Below are positions 1-9,094 of a stretch of DNA of 28,765 nt, in pieces. The notes under the pieces are model-generated. The model was not told where the DNA came from, did not search any database, and was given only the letters and a program-made list of their open reading frames with translations. The number at the start of each line of letters is the position of its first letter. Position 1 is the first letter of the stretch. Source of the DNA: Wolbachia endosymbiont of Mansonella ozzardi (GTDB lineage: Bacteria > Pseudomonadota > Alphaproteobacteria > Rickettsiales > Anaplasmataceae); assembly GCF_020278625.1 (NCBI RefSeq), contig NZ_JADAKK010000009.1:1-28765 (forward strand), given 5' to 3'. A program made the translations under genes and the position numbers.

Positions 1-2
1 TT

Positions 3-404
3 ACAGGCAGGTACAGCAATCTTATGTTCACAATCTTCATCGAGTATTACCTTTATATAGCAGGCAACAATTCCAGGTATAAAAGGATAAAGCTTGAGAA
101 TCAAGATAATGAAGAAAAAACAATAAAACTCTGTGGTTCTCATATTGGAACATATAATATTATCCAAAAAAAAGATGGAAAAGAATTTTTTGCACTATTG
201 GTTAAGAAGGCAAAGTATAATTTCCGCGGAGATGATTTTTGTGATAGCTGGATAGATGGAAAGCTTTACTACAATACAGACACTCCGTTCGAGGAGGTTA
301 AATTAAACACTACAGACGATGTTGAAAATGTGTCTACTATTTCCCATAATCAAGATTCAAGAATACCTGGGGTTCTAGCAACGCAACACTTAAGAAAAAG
401 CTAA
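3..404 (+). CDS. Hypothetical protein, 3' part of a gene entering from the left
   Basis: The frame is open from the first bases of the window, so the ATG at 24 is probably internal and the true start lies upstream. The visible product (about 134 residues) is lysine- and aspartate-rich, hydrophilic, and shows no domain, signal peptide or membrane segment that I recognise. It stops at 404. In another frame, open from 350 to a TAA at 461-463, the DNA encodes a basic tail (WGSSNATLKKKLTDPGK and onward) that looks more like a natural C-terminus than the final dozen residues of this frame. A one- or two-base shift between about 350 and 400 may therefore have broken the gene. The neighbour recF is convergent. 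Function unknown. Confidence 0.5.
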   Translation, partial: TGRYSNLMFTIFIEYYLYIAGNNSRYKRIKLENQDNEEKTIKLCGSHIGTYNIIQKKDGKEFFALLVKKAKYNFRGDDFCDSWIDGKLYYNTDTPFEEVKLNTTDDVENVSTISHNQDSRIPGVLATQHLRKS

Positions 405-545
405 CTGACCCAGGAAAAGTGAAGAGAAAGTTAGGAATGTTTTTACAGAAAAGACAATACTAATAAGAAGATTTTATTTAAAATATAAAATTATTATAAA
501 TTTATTTCCAAGAAGTTATGCAAGAGATCTAGTGAGTAGCTGGAG

Positions 546-1640
546 CTAACTTGAATACATCTCACCCGTTTGTAACTCAATGAACCTGAAAGAATCAACG
601 TAGCTATCAAAATTGTTTCGATCTACGTCAGTTATCCAAGTTTGGCATTGAATACTTAATATTTCCTCTATCAACACCCTCCTATAATGCTCATCCAGAT
701 GAGACATTATATCGTCAAGGAGAAGAAGCGGTGCCTTATTGTGGTGAATACACCTTGCTTTTACACTGGATAAGATGATAGAAAGCAGCAATAACTTTTG
801 TTCTCCAGTAGAGCACAAATTTATTGGTATATCTCTTCCTTGGTAAAAAACCTGAAATTTATCATTGTTCACACAAAAGGTTACTCTACCGGTTAACGAG
901 TCTTTTTCTCTATTTTTCTTTAGACGATTCTGAAAATATTCTGCAGTATCGCTTGAAGTTAGCTGGCTGCTGAGTTTTAGACTCGCTTTTGGAAAAAACT
1001 CAGTGGACTGATTATCAATTATACCTTGCAGTATTTTTAAAACAGATAGTCGCATACGTAATATATTGACTGCATTAACAGCCATAACATTTTCAAGACT
1101 AGAAAGCCAGTTCTCGTCCAAAATGTTCTTCCTTAGCAGTTTACTCCGCTCGTGTTTGGCTTTCCTATATTTTATGTAGCAGTAAGTATAATTTTCTTTA
1201 AACAATGAAACTATACGGTCTAAAAATTTTAACCTATCACTTGGAGAACTAAGAAGAATGTAGTCCATTTGTGGAATTAGCCATATCACATTGGATATTC
1301 TATACAGCGATGGATAACCTGATTGCATTTTCCCATCAATTTGTATTAGTTTCTTATTAAAGTTCTTTGCAATACCGATTGAATTGAAATCTACTCCATT
1401 AAAGAACCCATAGTGCACTGTCCAATTTTCATTACTGAATTTGTTTTGCATCTCACTAGCTTTTGCTTTTTTCATTCCATTGCTTTTAGCAAGCAACGAA
1501 ATCGCTTCGAGTATATTAGTTTTGCCGACACCATTCTTGCCAATTACCACAACCGAATTGTCACTTGAGTCCAGTTCAAAACTTGAATGGTTACGAAAAT
1601 TATGTAATTGCAGCTTTTTTATGTAGCAATGGGTAGCCAT
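546..1640 (-). CDS. recF: DNA replication and repair protein RecF
   Basis: RecF is an SMC-like ATPase that binds gapped DNA with RecO and RecR and loads RecA at single-strand gaps; it acts in the cytoplasm. Visible evidence: Walker A GKNGVGKT at residues 34-41, the ABC-type signature STGEQK at 277-282, and Walker B with D-loop LLLLDDIMSHLD at about 305-316. Between the ATPase halves lies a helical arm rich in Lys and Arg, as in the family. Length 364 residues is normal. It is the last gene of a minus-strand run after the peroxiredoxin gene, with only 22 bases between them, so cotranscription is likely. It does not lie beside dnaN or gyrB as it does in many bacteria, which fits the shuffled gene order of Wolbachia. 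Confidence 0.93.
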   Translation of the reverse strand: MATHCYIKKLQLHNFRNHSSFELDSSDNSVVVIGKNGVGKTNILEAISLLAKSNGMKKAKASEMQNKFSNENWTVHYGFFNGVDFNSIGIAKNFNKKLIQIDGKMQSGYPSLYRISNVIWLIPQMDYILLSSPSDRLKFLDRIVSLFKENYTYCYIKYRKAKHERSKLLRKNILDENWLSSLENVMAVNAVNILRMRLSVLKILQGIIDNQSTEFFPKASLKLSSQLTSSDTAEYFQNRLKKNREKDSLTGRVTFCVNNDKFQVFYQGRDIPINLCSTGEQKLLLLSIILSSVKARCIHHNKAPLLLLDDIMSHLDEHYRRVLIEEILSIQCQTWITDVDRNNFDSYVDSFRFIELQTGEMYSS

Positions 1641-1662
1641 TAGCCTAGATGTTTTTTTTAAT

Positions 1663-2130
1663 TTATATTCTCCTTACTTCCTCTAGAACCTCATCAACAT
1701 GTCCACTAACTTTTACATTTTTCCAGATCTTTGCTACTTTACCCTTTTTATCTATTAAAAAAGTAGTGCGTTCTATTCCCATGTACTTTTTACCAAACAT
1801 GCTCTTTTCTACCCAAACACCATATTTTTCTAGCATTTCAGCATTTTCATCGGAAACTAAATAAAATGGTAGAGAATATTTTACTTTGAAGTTAGCGTGG
1901 CACTTAATACTATCTCTTGATACACCGATTATCACTGTATCAAGGAGAGAAAAGTCATCTATTTTATCTCTAAAGCCTTTTGCTTCCATAGTGCAGCCTG
2001 GAGTGTCATCTTTAGGATAAAAATAAAGAACTATATTTTTTTTATCAAAGAAATCACTCAATGATAAGTTTTCACCGGAATCTGTTGGTAAGTTAAAATC
2101 AAGAGCATTATTTCCTACTGCTAATTCCAT
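1663..2130 (-). CDS. bcp: Thioredoxin-dependent peroxiredoxin, Bcp/PrxQ family
   Basis: This 155-residue thiol peroxidase reduces hydrogen peroxide and organic peroxides in the cytoplasm. The peroxidatic motif PKDDTPGCTMEAKGFRD contains Cys46. In many family members a resolving Cys sits five residues later; here position 51 is Lys. The protein therefore belongs to the Bcp type that lacks this Cys and must be resolved by another thiol or partner. The conserved stretches GVSRDS, FYLVSDEN, KYGVW and RTTFLIDKKGKV complete the fold, and the length is standard. It lies 64 bases downstream of the histidine kinase gene and 22 bases upstream of recF on the same strand. Confidence 0.93.
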   Translation of the reverse strand: MELAVGNNALDFNLPTDSGENLSLSDFFDKKNIVLYFYPKDDTPGCTMEAKGFRDKIDDFSLLDTVIIGVSRDSIKCHANFKVKYSLPFYLVSDENAEMLEKYGVWVEKSMFGKKYMGIERTTFLIDKKGKVAKIWKNVKVSGHVDEVLEEVRRI

Positions 2131-2194
2131 ATCCCGCTCCGTTAATAATATTTGTATGATAGTATATTATAGTCAGAGCTTCTAAAAACTCCAG

Positions 2195-3622
2195 TTAAAA
2201 ATCAATCAAATCCTCACATGTTTGCTCTTCATAAGAGAAGTTTAACGTTACCGTAGTACCAAGTTTTGCTTCACTTTTAATATCGAAAGTTCCACCCATT
2301 AGCTCTACTAGTTTTTTGCTGAGTGGTAACCCGATGCCCGTACCCTCGTTTCTATATCCTGAATCTGCTTGGCCAAAAACAGACATAACTTTATATATGT
2401 CTTGCTGCATTATTCCTATTCCATTGTCATGGAACTCAATAGTTAGTAAGTTTTTTTCTATATTCTCTTTAATTACCATTCTTATTAGGCCATCCTTTGG
2501 GGTAAATTTGATTGAATTTGATAATAAGTTTATTATAACTTGTTTCATCCTCTTGGGATCTGCAATAACTAATAATTGTTTATTGGGTATCTCCTTTTTT
2601 AAACTAATTCCAGTTTCTTTTAATTTGGGTGATAGCATATTCAAACATGAATCTATTATTTTATTCAGGTTAAACTTCACTTTTTCTACTGTTAAACTGC
2701 TTGCTTCAGCTTTTGAAAAATCGAGCACATCGTTAATTAAAGCAAGTAAATGTGTCCCTGCATTATATATATCGTCTGCATACTCCTTGTATTGAGCATG
2801 ATCCATCGAACCTAAAGTTTCATTTTTGATCAGCTCTGCAAATCCAATAATAGCATTAAGTGGCGTGCGCAGCTCGTGTGTAACGCTTGCAAAAAACTTT
2901 AACTTGTTTGCATTTTCTTGCTCTAACGCCTCTTTCATCTGTTGTAATTCGATATTAGTTTTATGTTGCTTAGCTAGCACTTGGGTATTGGAAAAGTGCA
3001 AATAAAACATTATTAGTATTAAAATTACTAATAATAAGCCCACGAACGTTAAAAATAGGCTATATACCATGACATAAGAGTTATTGTGTTTTTGAATGAT
3101 CTTTAAAAAGAATGATGGCTTAATGTCACCTTCATGAAATATAGGAAAAGTAGAAACTAGTTTATTTCCTGTAGTATAAAATATCTCTTGGTTGTTTAGT
3201 AGCCTATCGATTTCATCATCTGTAAGTAACTGTTCATAATCGTGATCTTGGGTGTTAAAGTAACTGAACATTATTCTGCTATTTTGATCATATAGTATTA
3301 AACTCAAGTTCTTCACTTCGCTAACCGATTGTAATAATTCAGCACGTAGCCTTATCAGTTGGTTTATGTAATCAAAGTTCTTGTATTTTATTTGGTGCTT
3401 TTCTATTAGTAAGTAGTGATACTTTTTTATTATGCTATTTTCCAGTACACTTTTTAAGCCTATACTTGAGTCACGATAAGAAGAAAGAAAGTTATTCCTT
3501 AGTGAATAATTAAAATATATCACACTAAATAAAATCAAAAAAATTGATGAGAATAATGCGATAACTTTTGCATATCTATTTTTCTCTAGTGCAGAAAGTG
3601 TTAGTTTACTTAGTTTATACAT
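2195..3622 (-). CDS. pleC: Membrane sensor histidine kinase, PleC/PdhS-like
   Basis: A 475-residue two-component kinase. Membrane segments at about residues 19-37 and 184-208 bracket an extracytoplasmic sensor region of about 145 residues. A short coiled coil leads into the HisKA domain with the phospho-acceptor His249 in THELRTPLNAIIGFAE. The ATPase domain has an N box (Asn365 and Asn369 in NLLSNS), G1 (DNGIGI near 399) and G2 (EGTGIGLPLSKK near 426). The wording around the H box and the phrase GTHLLALINDVLDFSKAEA are typical of the PleC/DivJ/PdhS group, which controls DivK- and PleD-type response regulators in alphaproteobacteria. I infer that it feeds a PleD-like diguanylate cyclase, but no regulator is encoded here. 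It is divergent from the aminotransferase across 64 bases. Confidence 0.85.
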   Translation of the reverse strand: MYKLSKLTLSALEKNRYAKVIALFSSIFLILFSVIYFNYSLRNNFLSSYRDSSIGLKSVLENSIIKKYHYLLIEKHQIKYKNFDYINQLIRLRAELLQSVSEVKNLSLILYDQNSRIMFSYFNTQDHDYEQLLTDDEIDRLLNNQEIFYTTGNKLVSTFPIFHEGDIKPSFFLKIIQKHNNSYVMVYSLFLTFVGLLLVILILIMFYLHFSNTQVLAKQHKTNIELQQMKEALEQENANKLKFFASVTHELRTPLNAIIGFAELIKNETLGSMDHAQYKEYADDIYNAGTHLLALINDVLDFSKAEASSLTVEKVKFNLNKIIDSCLNMLSPKLKETGISLKKEIPNKQLLVIADPKRMKQVIINLLSNSIKFTPKDGLIRMVIKENIEKNLLTIEFHDNGIGIMQQDIYKVMSVFGQADSGYRNEGTGIGLPLSKKLVELMGGTFDIKSEAKLGTTVTLNFSYEEQTCEDLIDF

Positions 3623-3686
3623 ATCCTTCTCATTGTGAAATAACGACTTTTATGTTATTAATTAAAATTTAGCATACCATACTTTT
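3623..3686. promoter_or_regulatory. Divergent intergenic region between the kinase gene and the argD-like gene
   Basis: Sixty-four AT-rich bases separate two outward-facing starts, so promoters for both genes probably lie here or in the flanking coding sequence. I see no strong sigma-70 hexamer pair and no clear Shine-Dalgarno in front of the aminotransferase ATG. The call rests on gene orientation only. Confidence 0.35.
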
Positions 3687-4877
3687 ATGACAATTTCTCC
3701 TATCTTGCCAGTTTATTCTCCTATTAATATAAATTTTTCTTATGGCGAAGGTATTTATTTGTATGATGTTAATGACAAGCGTTACATAGATTTTCACTCT
3801 GGGATAGCCGTTAGCAGCTTAGGTCATGCCAATCCGCAATTAATTAGCGCTCTTAAATTGCAAGGAGAAAGGTTATGGCATGTATCAAATATCTATAATA
3901 TATCTGCTGCTAACAACTTTGCAGAAAGACTAAAGGACAACAGCTTTGCTGATACTGTATTTTTCACAAATTCTGGATCAGAAGCAGTAGAATGTGGGCT
4001 TAAGATTGCTAGGGCCTATCAAAACGGAAAAGGCAGTAAAAATCGCTATAGAATTTTAACATTTCATGGTGCATTTCATGGAAGAACATTTTTAACTTGT
4101 GCTACAAACGATAGACAGAAATTTTCTGAACTACTGAATCCTTATATTGATTGGTGTGATAATGTTGAGCCCAATATTGAGAGCGTAAGAAAAGCAATCT
4201 CTAATAGTATAGGCGTTATATTGATAGAACCAATACAGGGACAAGGTGGTATTAAAGTAATGGATGAAGTCTTCATAAAGGAGCTGAGGAAGCTGTGTGA
4301 TGAAAACGACATATTGCTATTTTTTGATTGTGTACAATGCGGTGCTGGTAGAACAGGAAAATTATTTGCATATGAACATATAGGAGTAGAGCCTGACATA
4401 TGCTCTCTTGCAAAAGGAATAGGAGGAGGGTTCCCGCTAGGGGCTTGTCTTGCAACCGAAAGGGCTGCTAAGTATATGGCAGTTAGCATGCACGGTTCCA
4501 CTTTTGGTGGTAATCCACTTGCAACTTCAGTAGGCAATGCTGTGGTTGATGAGTTACTCAGCTCCGGCTTTTTGGAGAATGTTGAAATTAGAGGCAAGTA
4601 TTTGAAAAATAAATTAGAAGGTCTGGCAAGTAAATTTCCAATGATAGAAGAAGTAAGAGGAAATGGGTTAATGCTGGGGATAAAAGTGAAAATGAATAGC
4701 CAGAAGTTTGCAGAAGAACTAAGTTATCATGGTTTACTTACTGTTGGAGTAACGTCAGACAATGTTGTAAGAATTTTGCCTCCACTCATCATCACTGAGA
4801 AGGAAATCGACGAAGGCATTGAGATTCTGACTCAATATTTATCTAATACCGATTCCAACTACACAGAAAGCTGGTAG
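3687..4877 (+). CDS. argD: Class III aminotransferase, acetylornithine/succinyl-DAP type
   Basis: A 396-residue PLP enzyme. Family marks are TNSGSEAVE at about 94-102 (cofactor phosphate), FHGAFHGRT at about 126-134, Asp214 in the FFDCVQCGAGRTGK segment (contacts the pyridine nitrogen) and the Schiff-base Lys243 in SLAKGIGGGFPLGA. Where the family usually reads DEVQ it reads DCVQ. ArgD enzymes work on N-acetylornithine and often also on N-succinyl-L,L-diaminopimelate. Because Wolbachia lacks most arginine synthesis but makes diaminopimelate for lipid II, the DAP/lysine role is the more likely one; that is inference from general knowledge. The gene stands alone on the plus strand. A weak CTAAGCA/TGCTTAG inverted repeat lies just downstream. 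Confidence 0.85.
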   Translation: MTISPILPVYSPININFSYGEGIYLYDVNDKRYIDFHSGIAVSSLGHANPQLISALKLQGERLWHVSNIYNISAANNFAERLKDNSFADTVFFTNSGSEAVECGLKIARAYQNGKGSKNRYRILTFHGAFHGRTFLTCATNDRQKFSELLNPYIDWCDNVEPNIESVRKAISNSIGVILIEPIQGQGGIKVMDEVFIKELRKLCDENDILLFFDCVQCGAGRTGKLFAYEHIGVEPDICSLAKGIGGGFPLGACLATERAAKYMAVSMHGSTFGGNPLATSVGNAVVDELLSSGFLENVEIRGKYLKNKLEGLASKFPMIEEVRGNGLMLGIKVKMNSQKFAEELSYHGLLTVGVTSDNVVRILPPLIITEKEIDEGIEILTQYLSNTDSNYTESW

Positions 4878-4962
4878 ACAACATCTTAGGCTAAGCAAAG
4901 GTACTAGGCAAAACTCTGCTTAGAATACACTTTTACTGCCACAACCTTCACGAACTACACAG

Positions 4963-6266
4963 TTAAAGTAATACATCAGTAATTCTGTATCGATAACCTT
5001 CTACTACTCCACATTTAACATGAACTGAATTCATTTTAGAGTTGGGAGCTTTAGGCTTTCTTGATTGTTTCACTTTTGTATCAGAGTCATAGTCGGAATC
5101 ATAACTTGACTTGCATTTCTGCCTTATTCTTTCTACATTAGCACCGGAAGTTTTTCTAGTATTAGCCTGTAGTTCCCCTTTTCGACCTGTTGTTATATTA
5201 GCTTCTGATTTACGTTTATTTATTTTTTCTTCCCACCGATTTTTTTATCTTTTACTAGCCCGTGGTAAGTGCCAGAATCAGCTTTTATAGATTTTGCTTT
5301 TCTTTTTGATCTTTTTGCAGCAAGATCCACTGTGGCATATATAGGTTCTTGCTTTGATGACCAATCGATTTTTCTGTATTTTACACCCTTCTGCGCTAAC
5401 GTAGAGTGGATTCTTACACTCTTTGTTATCAAAGATTTCCTCATATGTAGACTTTCGCTGTGTTGCATACCTTATCTACACTGGAATAGCCACTATCAAG
5501 TGAATTGTCGTCCCTTCTCAAATGATTTATTTCTTCATAAATGTGTTCGTCATCTATAAAGTGATCTATTTTCTCATAGATATGTTTATCGTCTTGCTTC
5601 TGTACATCTTGTTTTGCAGCAAGATCCACTGTAGCATATATGTGTGGTGAATCAATTGATTTTCTCTGCTCTCCAAGCTCTTTTATGCTAGAGTAGCCAC
5701 TACTTAGTGAATCATCATCTCCAAAACCATCTACTTTCTTATAGATGTGCTAGCCATCACAGGTTGTGTTTCAATGTTCTTGGCAGGTATTTCTTCATAA
5801 ATATGATCCGATTGCAAGGAGTGTCTTACGTTTTCCTTTATCGGTGGAATATACCTTCCTTCAATATCCATGTTGTCTGTGATATAATACTCAGAACCTC
5901 TTACCAACAAAAATTGTACTATAGGGTGAGAAATTATTTCCTCTGGCAAATTTTTCGATAGATCGACTGATAAACCTTTTGAGGTAGTCAGTTTTTCCGT
6001 AGCGTGCATTATAGCATTTTTGTTGTTCTTATCTAGCGAGTTAACATCGGCTCCAGCGTTGATAAGTAATTCTATCATGTCGTAATTAAGGTTTTCTACA
6101 GCCAAGCACAAGAGCATCGTTTAAGTGTTGATTATCCTCCCTACTATGGAGAGGTCACTTTTTTCTAGCAGACAAGAAGAGTTTACTCGACGCATCAAAG
6201 AGACCTAGAGTAAATTTCACAACTCTCTTGTTGTTGTATTTAGTAGCTTGAACTAATAAGTTGCTT
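4963..6266 (-). pseudogene. Decayed ankyrin-repeat protein with repeated IYEEI/EPIYA-type tyrosine motifs
   Basis: Read on the minus strand, clearly related coding segments continue through several frames. At 6266-6164 is an ankyrin-like piece (LLVQATKYNNKRVVKF). At 6117-5731 is a better ankyrin repeat (LAVENLNYDMIELLINAGAD) that ends in HIYEEI. From 5749 to 5432 another frame gives HIYKKV, SSGYSS, HIYATVDLAAK, HIYEKI, HIYEEI and DSGYSS. Around 5445 a third frame gives TYEEIFDN. At 5468-5220 is EPIYATVDLAAK, and from 5220 to the TAA at 4965-4963 a basic tail with YDSDYDSD. At least four frameshifts are needed, so the gene is dead unless assembly errors are responsible. A start may lie as far upstream as the ATG at 6403. 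The layout (ankyrin domain followed by tandem tyrosine motifs) resembles Anaplasma AnkA, a type IV effector phosphorylated in the host cell. Confidence 0.85.
5311..5641 (-). repeat. Internal duplication encoding IYATVDLAAK in the ankyrin pseudogene
   Basis: Two nearly identical stretches of about 30 bases, at 5311-5342 and 5612-5641, both encode IYATVDLAAK on the minus strand, in frames that differ because of the intervening shifts. They show that the tyrosine-motif region grew by duplication of a cassette before the gene decayed. The flanking protein differs (SPHIYATV against QEPIYATV), so only one copy is an exact EPIYA. Confidence 0.8.
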
Positions 6267-6453
6267 TTGATACCAATTGGTTATACCTCACTGTTTTATG
6301 GACTCTAGAAATATTTTACCTTACAGCAATTGGCTTTTTTTAAATTCGATGGTATTTTGGTAGGTTGTATAGCCAGGTTAGGTCTTATGTTCAAAACAAA
6401 CATGGTTCAGATAACTAAAATAATATATCAAGGTACAAACTTTTGTGAAATTG

Positions 6454-7335
6454 CTAAGTATATCTGTAAAGTTTTATAAATTTTAGTCTTGCTTCCACCT
6501 GACGTATAGGTACTTCTTCGCTTATGCTTTTTGAGTTTACGGCCATGTTCAACAGTTTTAAGTAAAATATTGCAGCATTTTTGAAATCTGAAAGCTTATC
6601 TAGAATAACAGCTAGGTTATAGACATAAAAAATGTTGTTTTGATCAAGAGAAGTTGCAGCTATCATGTACTCCTTAGCCTTTGCATAGTCCTTCTTTTTT
6701 ATATAGGTCAGACCTAGATTTGCCAATAAGGGAGCACAGTTTTTGTGTATATCATACAACTTCAACATTTCACTTAACGCCAGATCAGGGTTATATTGTG
6801 AAATTATCGTCAGAAAATCCTCTAATATATAAGAGTTACTAGGGTATTCTTTTAATAGTCTTGTGTAGATCTCTATAGCCTTTTCGTATTCTTTATTGGC
6901 GTAGTAAATGTTTCCCAGTCCGATCAGAGCGTTTTTATGATAAGGAAATTTTGCAGTGACTTGGTTAAGGAAAGAGATGGCTGCCTTATTATCTCCAGAT
7001 TCAAAGGAATCTTTTGCTTTTTTTAAAATGGAGTGTATGCTAAAGTGCTTGCCAGAATTCTGTGCAACTTTGATATTAAACTTATCACTTTTTTTTTCAA
7101 TAACGTCAAAGTCTTTACATTTTTCATCAACTTTTATGTACTTAGCAACGTTATCAAAGACTCTTCGTATCTTCCAATCCTCATTAGCATGAGCAGTGGG
7201 AAAACTTAGTAAAACTATAGAATAAATTAATACCCAGATAAATACAGCTCTTGGTATTGTAGAGTTGGAGACACGGATTGATGTCATTCCGGCACGTAAC
7301 CAGCAAATCTCACTTTCCTGAATTATGCGTAACAT
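6454..7335 (-). CDS. Exported TPR-repeat protein
   Basis: Up to 293 residues. A hydrophobic segment (VFIWVLIYSIVLLSFPTAHA) ending in AHA looks like a signal peptide with cleavage before NEDWK, so the protein is probably periplasmic. At least four tetratricopeptide units follow, for example the one built on ALIGLGNIYYANKEYEKAI and another on LANLGLTYIKKKDYAKAKEY. TPR proteins act as scaffolds; the partner is unknown. The first 16 residues (MLRIIQESEICWLRAG) derive from a palindromic repeat. The ATG at 7287 (residue 17, MTSIRV) gives a more ordinary signal peptide and may be the true start. No convincing Shine-Dalgarno precedes either. The gene is flanked by the ankyrin wreck and by the divergent guaB. 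Confidence 0.75.
   Translation of the reverse strand: MLRIIQESEICWLRAGMTSIRVSNSTIPRAVFIWVLIYSIVLLSFPTAHANEDWKIRRVFDNVAKYIKVDEKCKDFDVIEKKSDKFNIKVAQNSGKHFSIHSILKKAKDSFESGDNKAAISFLNQVTAKFPYHKNALIGLGNIYYANKEYEKAIEIYTRLLKEYPSNSYILEDFLTIISQYNPDLALSEMLKLYDIHKNCAPLLANLGLTYIKKKDYAKAKEYMIAATSLDQNNIFYVYNLAVILDKLSDFKNAAIFYLKLLNMAVNSKSISEEVPIRQVEARLKFIKLYRYT
7270..7325. repeat. Palindromic-element remnant at the 5' end of the TPR gene
   Basis: The stretch GATGTCATTCCGGCACGTAA resembles the arm TGTCATTCCAGCGCGTGAC of the element inside the YgfZ-type gene at 9916. It overlaps the N-terminal codons of the TPR protein and seems to have changed its start. Only one arm is recognisable. Confidence 0.45.
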
Positions 7336-7547
7336 GGTATAAATTTATAAACACTGACTTAGCTATCTCATATAATAATAAAGATAGTATTAATTAGAGG
7401 CGAACATATATGTTTACTCCATTTTGCAGCATGTACGCAATTAAACTTAACACAAGAGTATAAGCAGCATTCTACTAGCTAATTTTGCATAGCCCTATTG
7501 CAATTCAATCAATTGGCGTATAAGCTTTAGATAAAGCCTATGAAAAA

Positions 7548-9032
7548 ATGGAAGCTTGTTATTCGTTTGACGATATACTACTCTTGCCAGCATATTCTAA
7601 TATATTGCCTTGTGATGCAGATACGAAAACTTATTTAACAAACAGCATAGAACTCAATATCCCTCTGATATCTTCTGCAATGGATACTGTCACTGAATCA
7701 GACTTTGCAATAGCTATTGCCCAACATGGTGGGATAGGTTGCATACATAAAAACTTATCAATAGATGAGCAAGTTTCAGAAGTCAGAAGGGTAAAAAAAT
7801 ATGAAAGTTGGATCGTGTATAACCCAATCACGATTTCTTCAGATAAAACAGTTGCGGAAGCAATTTCATTAATGAAAAAGCACAATTATTCTGGCATTCC
7901 TGTGGTTGATCAATTTAAATTAGTGGGAATTCTAACTAATCGGGATGTGAGGTTTATTGAAGACCAAAACATGGGTGTAAAAGTTTCTGAAGTGATGACA
8001 AAAGACAAGCTAATTACAGTGCGGGAACAGGAAGTGAATAATGCCTCAGCAATGAAATTGCTGCATGAAAATAGAATAGAAAAACTTCTGGTCGTAGATG
8101 AAAATTCTTGTTGTATAGGTCTAATTACGGTTAAAGACATTGAAAAATACAATAGATATCCCAATTCATGTAAAGACAGTAAAGGGCGGCTCAGAGTTGC
8201 TGCTGCAGTTGGCACCGGCAAAAAGGATGGCATAGAAAGATGTGAAGCTTTAATTGGAGAAGAAATTGATGTGATTGTTGTGGATACCGCTCACGGTCAT
8301 TCTGAGAACGTTATTAACGCCATTAGAGAAATAAAAGCGATGTATCCAAGCACGCAGCTAGTAGGTGGCAACATTGCCACAAAAGAAGCTGCCGAAGCAT
8401 TGATTGATGCAGGCGTTGATGCAGTTAAGGTTGGCATAGGGCCTGGATCAATCTGCACAACTAGGATAGTTACAGGTGTTGGTGTGCCACAATTTTCTGC
8501 AATTCAAAATGTTGCAGAAATGTGTAAAGCAAGAAAAGTAAGATTAATTGCTGATGGTGGGATAAAATACTCAGGAGATGTTGCAAAAGCTATTGCAGCT
8601 GGAGCTGATTCTGTGATGATAGGTTCACTTTTTGCAGGCACTGACGAAAGTCCAGGCGAAATCATCATGTACAAGGGCAGAGCATACAAAGGCTATCGAG
8701 GAATGGGGTCTATCAGCGCAATGGAACGAGGTTCAGCAAGCCGTTATTTTCAAGATAAAGGCTCAAAACTAAAATTAGTTCCACAAGGAGTAGAAGGAAG
8801 AGTTCCATTTAAAGGTCCAGCTTCAGGGGTAATCCGTCAATTAATTGGCGGGTTGCAGGCTGCAATGGGGTATACTGGTAATAGTAGTATAGAAGAGATG
8901 AAGAAAAACTGCAAATTTGTTACTATTACTGCATCGGGACTAAGAGAGAGTCATGCCCATGATATAATTATTACACAAGAAGCTCCAAACTACGCTTATC
9001 AAGCATCAAACTTACCAGCTGATCCAGAGTAG
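7548..9032 (+). CDS. guaB: Inosine-5'-monophosphate dehydrogenase
   Basis: GuaB oxidises IMP to XMP with NAD+, the committed step to GMP. The 494-residue protein has the usual order: N-terminal barrel half with [12 protein letters not shown] and SSAMDTVTE, two CBS domains at about 93-205 (a regulatory Bateman module), then the rest of the barrel with DTAHGHS, the catalytic loop [20 protein letters not shown] (Cys303), the GGIKYSGD phosphate site, [12 protein letters not shown] and the flap YRGMGS. All key residues are present and the length is typical. The ATG at 7548 aligns with the family start, although no clear Shine-Dalgarno precedes it. A possible promoter (TTGCAA at 7498, TATAAG at 7519, spacer only 15) lies just upstream. 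Confidence 0.96.
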   Translation: MEACYSFDDILLLPAYSNILPCDADTKTYLTNSIELNIPLISSAMDTVTESDFAIAIAQHGGIGCIHKNLSIDEQVSEVRRVKKYESWIVYNPITISSDKTVAEAISLMKKHNYSGIPVVDQFKLVGILTNRDVRFIEDQNMGVKVSEVMTKDKLITVREQEVNNASAMKLLHENRIEKLLVVDENSCCIGLITVKDIEKYNRYPNSCKDSKGRLRVAAAVGTGKKDGIERCEALIGEEIDVIVVDTAHGHSENVINAIREIKAMYPSTQLVGGNIATKEAAEALIDAGVDAVKVGIGPGSICTTRIVTGVGVPQFSAIQNVAEMCKARKVRLIADGGIKYSGDVAKAIAAGADSVMIGSLFAGTDESPGEIIMYKGRAYKGYRGMGSISAMERGSASRYFQDKGSKLKLVPQGVEGRVPFKGPASGVIRQLIGGLQAAMGYTGNSSIEEMKKNCKFVTITASGLRESHAHDIIITQEAPNYAYQASNLPADPE

Positions 9033-9043
9033 ATCCTTTTTTC

Positions 9044-9080
9044 AATGTCATTCAAGCAGCTGACACTAGGATTCAAGATA
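9044..9080. repeat. Partial palindromic element downstream of guaB
   Basis: TGTCATTCAAGCAGCTGACA followed by CTAGGATTCAAG is a diverged copy of the arm seen at 9916-9945 (TGTCATTCCAGCGCGTGAC then CTGGAATCCAG). It sits 12 bases after the guaB stop, outside any gene. Confidence 0.5.
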
Positions 9081-9094
9081 CTACTTTAGTAATA

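Noticed and set aside
4891..4923. CTAAGCA/TGCTTAG inverted repeat after argD as a terminator
   Set aside because: Only seven pairs with a 19-base loop and no following T-run; too weak to call.
7498..7524. guaB promoter TTGCAA/TATAAG
   Set aside because: The spacer is 15 bases and such hexamers are frequent in AT-rich DNA, so it is mentioned in the guaB entry but not listed as a feature.
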